Positions 5,476-9,287 of a DNA stretch of 9,287 nt are shown here, one piece after another (position 1 is the first letter of the stretch; each line of letters opens with the position of its first letter). Source of the stretch: JBDSGC01 sp046594105 (GTDB taxonomy: Bacteria > Acidobacteriota > Thermoanaerobaculia > Gp7-AA8); assembly GCA_046594105.1 (NCBI GenBank), contig JBKJQB010000035.1:1-9287 (forward strand), given 5' to 3'. A program made the position numbers and the translations under genes. The notes beneath the pieces were generated by a model. It saw only the letters and a list, made by a program, of their open reading frames with translations. It ran no database searches and was not told the origin of the DNA.

Positions 5476-6093
5476 TCAAGGGCGTCCCTGCTCATACCCC
5501 GCCTCGATCCATAGATAGCGAAGCGTGTTCCTGTCCAGGGTCGCCGCCAGCAGCGCGTTGCGCGCGAAGGTCATGGCCCGGAGTGGCCCGGAGCGCACGG
5601 CGCCGCTCTTCGCGAGATAAGACTCGTGCTCATCGGCGGACGCGAAGGTCGTCGAGCGGAGCGCGTGAGTCAGGCGCACCACCGAACCTTGCACGGTGAT
5701 TTCCGACCACTCCCCTTTGTTGGCGAAGCGCAGGAATCCCCGCCGGTGAAACAGCCGCACTTCGCCGGCGTCCGCCCCGATCCGCAGAGGGGCACCGGCG
5801 TAATACGGTTCGGTCCGGATGCGAAAGCCATGTGCCCGGTCCTCCGCGATCGCCCGAGCGATCTCCTCCGCAAGCGCGGCATCGATCGACTCCCGCTCCC
5901 GGACGATCAGAATCCAATCGTTGGCTGCAGCATCGATGGCGCGGTTTGTCTCGGCGCGATGCTTCGACAAGGGATCGCGAAACGGTACGTCCAGCTCCAG
6001 CACCTCGATCCGCTCGAGCTTCTCCAGCAACGGAGTGATCGCCTCCGCCGGCAGATGGCCGACCGCAATCAGCGAGATGGGCGTGGGCGGCAT
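5476..6093 (-). CDS. Degenerate glycosyltransferase family 2-like protein (WaaE/KdtX type)
   Basis: 205 residues. The pattern follows WaaE-like LPS glycosyltransferases: ISLIAVGHL (6-14), ETNRAIDAAANDWILIVRER (48-67), LAEEIARAI, AHGFRIRTEPYYAGAPLRIG (88-106), GEVRLFHRRGFLRF (110-123), VQGSVVRLTHALRSTTF. In active relatives the segment after DW(V/I)L carries acidic residues (LDADE) that bind the metal-nucleotide; here it reads IVRERES. The N-terminal third is also shorter than in typical 250-residue enzymes. It may be inactive, altered in function, or a distinct subfamily. The frame is open to an ATG at 6252, but that extension overlaps ymdB and would translate a palindromic repeat, so the ATG at 6093 is preferred; it lacks a good Shine-Dalgarno. 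It follows ymdB in the same direction and may be co-transcribed. Family assignment is from pattern, moderately sure. Confidence 0.65.
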   Translation of the reverse strand: MPPTPISLIAVGHLPAEAITPLLEKLERIEVLELDVPFRDPLSKHRAETNRAIDAAANDWILIVRERESIDAALAEEIARAIAEDRAHGFRIRTEPYYAGAPLRIGADAGEVRLFHRRGFLRFANKGEWSEITVQGSVVRLTHALRSTTFASADEHESYLAKSGAVRSGPLRAMTFARNALLAATLDRNTLRYLWIEAGYEQGRP

Positions 6094-6129
6094 GGAAGGA
6101 TTCGTGCTCGCGCAATTTCGATTGCCAGT

Positions 6130-6175
6130 CCCTTCTCCCTGCGCACGGGGAGAAGATGCCGAAGGCGGATGAGGG
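6130..6175. repeat. Palindromic intergenic repeat (CTTCTCCC/GGGAGAAG type)
   Basis: CTTCTCCC at 6132-6139 pairs with GGGAGAAG at 6148-6155, with an 8-nt loop. It is followed by TGCCGAAGGCGGATGAGGG. Read from the other strand this is the CCCTCATCCGCC...CTTCTCCCC type of repeat known from many proteobacterial and other GC-rich genomes. It lies just downstream of ymdB. Confidence 0.75.
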
Positions 6176-6193
6176 TCCACCAGTAGCCGAGAC

Positions 6194-6982
6194 TCAATCC
6201 TCGACCTTCTCGTGAATGCGCGTGATGGCCACGGCCCGTCCAGTCGTTTCATCGATCTCCACCATGGCGCCGGAAAGGCGGATGTCGCGCTTGGCCACTT
6301 CGAGTTTCTTCGGCGTGTTCATCAGAAACCGGTGCAGCGCTTCCTCGGGACGAAATCCAATCACCGAGTCGTACGCACCGGTCATCCCCACATCGGTCTG
6401 GAACGCCGTGCCTTTCGGCAGCAGGCGCTCATCCGCTGTGGGGACGTGCGTGTGCGTTCCCAGCACCGCGGAAACGCGCCCGTCCAGGTAGCGTCCCATG
6501 GCCTGCTTCTCCGAAGTGGCCTCGCAGTGAATGTCCACGATGATGACCTTCGCCGCGTCACCGAGCTCTTTCAGCTCCCGGTCCATGGTGTAAAACGGGT
6601 TGTCGCAGGGAGGCATGAACACGTTGCCCATCACCTGCATCACGGCGACGTTGATGCCGGCCGCAGTCTGTCGCACCACCCGCCCTTTGCCGGGGTTCCC
6701 TGCCGGATAGTTCGCCGGCCGCACCACATGCTCGTAGCGGTCGTAGTTGTCGACGAAGTCCTTCTTGTCCCAGATGTGATTCCCCGAGGTGTAGGCCTGA
6801 ATGGGAAGATACGAGAGCTCTTGCATGATGGCCTCCGTCACACCGAAGCCGCCGGCGGCGTTTTCGATATTCACGATCGAAAAATCGATTCGCTCGCGGT
6901 CCACCACCTTCTCGAGTTTCTCGTGAAGTGCACGCCGGCCGGGCTGCCCGACGATGTCGCCAATGTAAAGGATTCGGATCAT
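6194..6982 (-). CDS. ymdB: YmdB-family metallophosphoesterase (2',3'-cyclic nucleotide phosphodiesterase)
   Basis: 262 residues, full length for the TIGR00282/YmdB family. The metal-site motifs appear in order: IGDIVGQPGR (D9), NIENAAGGFG (E40, N41), TSGNHIWDKK (N68, H69), VDIHCEATSEK (H152), LGTHTHVPTAD (H177, H179) and TDVGMTGAYDSVIG (196-209). Characterised members (Bacillus YmdB, Deinococcus DR1281) use a di-metal centre to hydrolyse 2',3'-cAMP and related cyclic phosphodiesters, and Bacillus YmdB affects biofilm formation and motility. No signal peptide; cytosolic. It follows rny in the same direction with a 73-bp gap holding a palindrome, matching the frequent rny-ymdB pairing. The start MIRILYIGDI is fixed by the first metal motif; upstream purines (GAAAG) give only a weak ribosome site. 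Confidence 0.96.
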   Translation of the reverse strand: MIRILYIGDIVGQPGRRALHEKLEKVVDRERIDFSIVNIENAAGGFGVTEAIMQELSYLPIQAYTSGNHIWDKKDFVDNYDRYEHVVRPANYPAGNPGKGRVVRQTAAGINVAVMQVMGNVFMPPCDNPFYTMDRELKELGDAAKVIIVDIHCEATSEKQAMGRYLDGRVSAVLGTHTHVPTADERLLPKGTAFQTDVGMTGAYDSVIGFRPEEALHRFLMNTPKKLEVAKRDIRLSGAMVEIDETTGRAVAITRIHEKVED

Positions 6983-7015
6983 GCCGTCTTTCTAATCGAA
7001 GAATTGGATCGCAGA

Positions 7016-7043
7016 CCCTCTCCCCGCTGCGGCGGGGAGAGGG
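7016..7043. repeat. Perfect 12-bp-stem palindrome between rny and ymdB
   Basis: CCCTCTCCCCGC at 7016-7027 pairs with GCGGGGAGAGGG at 7032-7043 around the tetraloop TGCG. No T tract follows on the minus strand, so it is not a canonical intrinsic terminator. It is similar to the element at 6130-6175 on the other side of ymdB. It may stabilise or separate the rny and ymdB messages. Confidence 0.85.
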
Positions 7044-7055
7044 AACTCGTTGGTG

Positions 7056-8618
7056 TCATTTCGCGTAGTCCACTGCGCGCATCTCCCGGATGACCGTGAC
7101 CTTGATCTGACCGGGATACTGCAATTCTGATTCAATCTTGCGAGCCACGTCTTTCGACAGCCAGATCGACTGCTCGTCGGTGATCTTCTCGGCGTTCACG
7201 ATGATGCGCAGTTCACGCCCCGCCTGGATGGCGAAGCTCTTCTGCACCCCTTCCATGGCGTTGGCGATTCCTTCGAGACGTTCCAGACGATGCACGTAGT
7301 TCTCGAGGATCTCGCGACGTGCGCCTGGCCGCGCGGCGGACAATGCGTCGGCAGCATTGACCAGCACCGCTTCGACCGTGGTGGGGTCGTAGTCGCCGTG
7401 GTGGCATTCCATGGCGTGGATGACTTCCCGCTTCTCGCCGTACTTCTCCAGCACCTGCCGGCCGAGCTCCAGATGGGTTCCTTCCATCTCGCGGTCGATC
7501 GCTTTGCCGATGTCGTGCAGCAGGCCTCCACGCTTGGCGATGGTGTCATTCACTCCGAGCTCGACAGCCATCAGCGCCGCGAGCTGCGAGACTTCCAGCG
7601 AATGCACCAGCACGTTCTGTCCATACGACGTGCGGTAGCGCAGCCGGCCGAGGAGCTTGAGCACCTCGGGGTGGATGTCGGTGATGCCGAGGGAGAAGGC
7701 AGCGGCCTCCCCTTCCTCGAATAGCTTCTGGTCGAGCTCCTGGCGGACTTTCTCCACCAGCTCCTCGATGCGGGCGGGATGGATTCGGCCGTCCTGCATC
7801 AGGCGCTCCAGCGAGATGCGTGCGATCTCGCGGCGGATTGGATCGAAGCCGGAGAGGATGACCGCTTCCGGCGTGTCGTCGACGATGAGGTCGACGCCGG
7901 TGGCCAGCTCCAGCGCGCGGATGTTGCGACCCTCGCGCCCGATGATGCGACCCTTCATGTCCTCGCTGGGGAGATCGACGACGGACACAGTGTTCTCGGC
8001 CACGTAGTCGGAAGCCATGCGCTGGATGGCCATGCCCAGGATCTTGCGGGCCTTCTGCGTGCCCAGCTCGACGGCTTCGGTCTCGATGCGCTTGATGATG
8101 TTCGCGGCGTCGATCTTGGCTTCGTTCTCGATGCCGCGGATCAGCTCGTTCTTGGCCTGTTCCACGGTGAGCCCGGAAATCTGCTCGAGCTTGTGGCGCT
8201 GATCTTCGATGACCGCGGCCAGTTCCGCCTCACGAGTCTCCAGGTTTTTCTCCCGGCCGGCCAGCGAGCGGTCGCGATTCTCGATCTCCGTGGAGCGGGT
8301 CTCCACCTGCAGGGTGCGTTTGTCGAGCGTTTCTTCCTTCTGCTGGAGCCGCTTCTCGACGACCTTGATCTCGTCTTTGCGCACCTGCGACTGCCGATCG
8401 AACTCGGAGCGCATGGACAGCAGTTTCTCTTTGGCTTCGAGGTCGGCTTCCCTGACCTTCGACTCGGCCGACTTGCGGGCATCCTCAACGATGCGCTCCG
8501 CGCTCCGCTTTGCCTCGGCCAGCTGCACCTCGGCGCGTTTGCGGTAGACCACACCCCACAGCGCGCCGAGGATCACTGCCCCGGCTACGCCGATCAACAC
8601 GGCAATCAGAATCGTCAT
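7056..8618 (-). CDS. rny: Ribonuclease Y
   Basis: Full-length RNase Y, 520 residues. An N-terminal membrane anchor (about 1-25, ILIAVLIGVAGAVILGALWG) is followed by a long charged coiled coil (about 28-205). Next comes a KH domain with GRIIGREGRNIRA (223-235) and then an HD-type phosphohydrolase domain with VHSLEVS, LLHDIGKAID (H368, D369), CHHGDYDP and NAADALSAARPG (D424). It makes the initiating endonucleolytic cuts in mRNA decay at the membrane, using divalent metal bound by the HD residues. A GTG at 8621 directly precedes the ATG at 8618; GGAGG at 8626-8630 has 7-nt spacing to the ATG and 4 to the GTG, so the ATG is preferred. It lies downstream of 6S RNA and upstream of ymdB on the same strand. 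No oddities in conserved residues. Confidence 0.98.
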   Translation of the reverse strand: MTILIAVLIGVAGAVILGALWGVVYRKRAEVQLAEAKRSAERIVEDARKSAESKVREADLEAKEKLLSMRSEFDRQSQVRKDEIKVVEKRLQQKEETLDKRTLQVETRSTEIENRDRSLAGREKNLETREAELAAVIEDQRHKLEQISGLTVEQAKNELIRGIENEAKIDAANIIKRIETEAVELGTQKARKILGMAIQRMASDYVAENTVSVVDLPSEDMKGRIIGREGRNIRALELATGVDLIVDDTPEAVILSGFDPIRREIARISLERLMQDGRIHPARIEELVEKVRQELDQKLFEEGEAAAFSLGITDIHPEVLKLLGRLRYRTSYGQNVLVHSLEVSQLAALMAVELGVNDTIAKRGGLLHDIGKAIDREMEGTHLELGRQVLEKYGEKREVIHAMECHHGDYDPTTVEAVLVNAADALSAARPGARREILENYVHRLERLEGIANAMEGVQKSFAIQAGRELRIIVNAEKITDEQSIWLSKDVARKIESELQYPGQIKVTVIREMRAVDYAK

Positions 8619-8625
8619 CACTGCA

Positions 8626-8630
8626 CCTCC
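8626..8630 (-). promoter_or_regulatory. Shine-Dalgarno of rny
   Basis: GGAGG on the minus strand, 7 nt before the ATG at 8618. It favours that codon over the adjacent GTG at 8621. Confidence 0.75.
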
Positions 8631-8667
8631 GCGTGGGAGGCTTGCCGCAGTTGCTGGAGGGAAAATT

Positions 8668-8881
8668 CGGAGAACCCCGCCTGAGCCGTGTGTGGAGTCT
8701 TACTTGAACCTGCAAAAACAGGTGGGCGCTCTACCCGAGCCGTTTAGCGTCCTTGGACCCTTCACGGACGAGCCGCTGGGGTGAAGGCATGCACGCGACG
8801 CGAAGACGCGAGCACCCGAAGTAAGAAAAAAGCATCGGTTCAAGAGTTAGATCGTTCATCACGGGCTCTGCAGGGACTCCG
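8668..8881 (-). ncRNA. ssrS: 6S RNA (SsrS)
   Basis: This non-coding stretch between zapA and rny folds as 6S RNA on the minus strand. The ends pair (CGGAG near 8881 with CTCCG ending at 8668, then GAGCC...GTG with CACGGCTC). A closing stem TCTTACTT (8819-8826) pairs perfectly with AAGTAAGA (8698-8705). The 5' strand of the central bubble is TTGAACCGATGC (GAACCGATGC at 8832-8841), close to the E. coli 6S segment around GAGCCGAT where product RNA starts. The 3' strand has the ACCTG...CAGGT hairpin expected there. The RNA mimics an open promoter, binds housekeeping RNA polymerase holoenzyme and is released by product-RNA synthesis. Location next to zapA is the classical ssrS context. About 214 nt, slightly long; the ends are inferred from pairing. 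A TAAGGT at 8885-8890 could be a -10 box, but no good -35 is seen. Confidence 0.93.
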
Positions 8882-8911
8882 AAAACCTTAGGCCGAATTC
8901 AAAATAATTGC

Positions 8912-9202
8912 TCAGCTGATAATGCGGCTGAGCCTCTCCGACATTTCCTCCGTTTTCTCGATCCACTCCCCCACCGTGTTCTCACGCTCTTTGCGGTATC
9001 GAGAAAACTCATCGGCAATGTTCAATGCCGCCAGAATCGCGATTTTCATCGGGTCGACGGTATTCACCTTCGCCGCGACATCGCGCATCCTGGAATCAAC
9101 AAACTGTGCAAGCTCCATCAAATAGTCGGGATCACCGTCTCCGCGGACGTTGTACGTTTGACCAAAGATCTCAACACCGGTCGAATCGTGCTTGGCGTCC
9201 AT
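8912..9202 (-). CDS. zapA: Cell division protein ZapA
   Basis: 96 residues, typical for ZapA. The N-terminal globular part has VEIFGQTYNVRGDGDPDYL (10-28) and AQFVDSRMRDVAAKV, the latter matching the family pattern for the first helix. The centre has MKIAILAALNIADEF (52-66), and the C-terminal part is a helical coiled coil (67-93). ZapA tetramers cross-link FtsZ filaments and support Z-ring assembly at midcell. The start MDAKHDS is supported by length; the leader has only a weak ribosome site. It ends 31 bp before the mature 5' end of 6S RNA. The 85 bp beyond its start, up to the window end, contain no gene I can identify; whether pheT precedes it, as in many relatives, cannot be seen. Confidence 0.95.
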   Translation of the reverse strand: MDAKHDSTGVEIFGQTYNVRGDGDPDYLMELAQFVDSRMRDVAAKVNTVDPMKIAILAALNIADEFSRYRKERENTVGEWIEKTEEMSERLSRIIS

Positions 9203-9230
9203 CGGAAAAAGTTACCCAAAAACAGCGCGG

Positions 9231-9236
9231 AGTATA
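9231..9236 (-). promoter_or_regulatory. Possible -10 box upstream of zapA
   Basis: TATACT on the minus strand lies 28 bases upstream of the zapA ATG, which would give a leader of about 22 nt. The -35 position is poor (CATCAG at 17-bp spacing). It is weak but well placed. Confidence 0.4.
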
Positions 9237-9287
9237 GCAGGGTGACGACGTCGCTGATGGTGCGGAAATGCTGCCGGGCCCATGCGA

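Noticed and set aside
5476..6252. Longer version of the GT2-like gene starting at 6252
   Set aside because: The extra 53 residues overlap ymdB out of frame and translate the palindromic repeat at 6130-6175.
7016..7043. Intrinsic terminator between rny and ymdB
   Set aside because: Strong stem but no T tract on the transcribed side, and a similar palindrome lies beyond ymdB, so a repeat is the better call.
6212..7093. 293-codon plus-strand open frame opposite ymdB
   Set aside because: His/Val-rich antisense shadow of a well-conserved gene.
7779..8684. 301-codon plus-strand open frame opposite rny
   Set aside because: Leu/Asp-rich antisense shadow of the RNase Y coiled coil, with no independent signal.

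Overview
The window is a GC-rich bacterial sequence of about 9.3 kb. It is consistent with an Acidobacteriota-like genome, probably from a metagenome, though nothing in it fixes the taxon. Pointers are the zapA / 6S RNA / rny / ymdB gene order, a TPR protein with an AIM24-type C-terminus, and several palindromic repeats in the intergenic gaps. All genes except dinB, the CPBP protease gene and a small AraC-type gene are on the minus strand.

Left end (1-1604): positions 1-73 are an inverted copy of 182-254 (70 of 73 bases). The two halves of one DinB-family gene lie head to head: its N-terminal half reads on the minus strand and its C-terminal half on the plus strand. This looks like a fold-back (snap-back) rearrangement or a chimeric contig end. 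The DinB tail overlaps the start of a CPBP (Abi) intramembrane protease gene by the ATGA arrangement. Next come a 50-bp repeat and a long inverted repeat.

Middle (1605-5475): a TPR-AIM24 protein, a repeat-filled gap of about 390 bp, and a secreted family-1 lytic transglycosylase. They are followed by a divergent pair: a stand-alone cyclic-nucleotide-binding-like domain without a DNA-binding domain, and a stand-alone AraC-type DNA-binding domain without a sensor domain. The TPR gene is bracketed by direct repeats 1799 bp apart.

Right (5476-9287): a minus-strand run reading zapA, 6S RNA (ssrS), rny (RNase Y), ymdB and a degenerate glycosyltransferase-2-like gene. ZapA acts in cell division. 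6S RNA regulates RNA polymerase. RNase Y is the membrane-bound endonuclease of mRNA decay, and YmdB is a metallophosphodiesterase often encoded next to it. ymdB is flanked by two related GC-rich palindromes.

Most interesting: the fold-back through dinB with a visible microhomology seed; the split sensor/DNA-binding regulator pair; the GT2-like protein whose expected acidic metal-binding motif reads RERE; and the modular repeats around the TPR-AIM24 gene. I found no defence system, transposase, CRISPR array or prophage.
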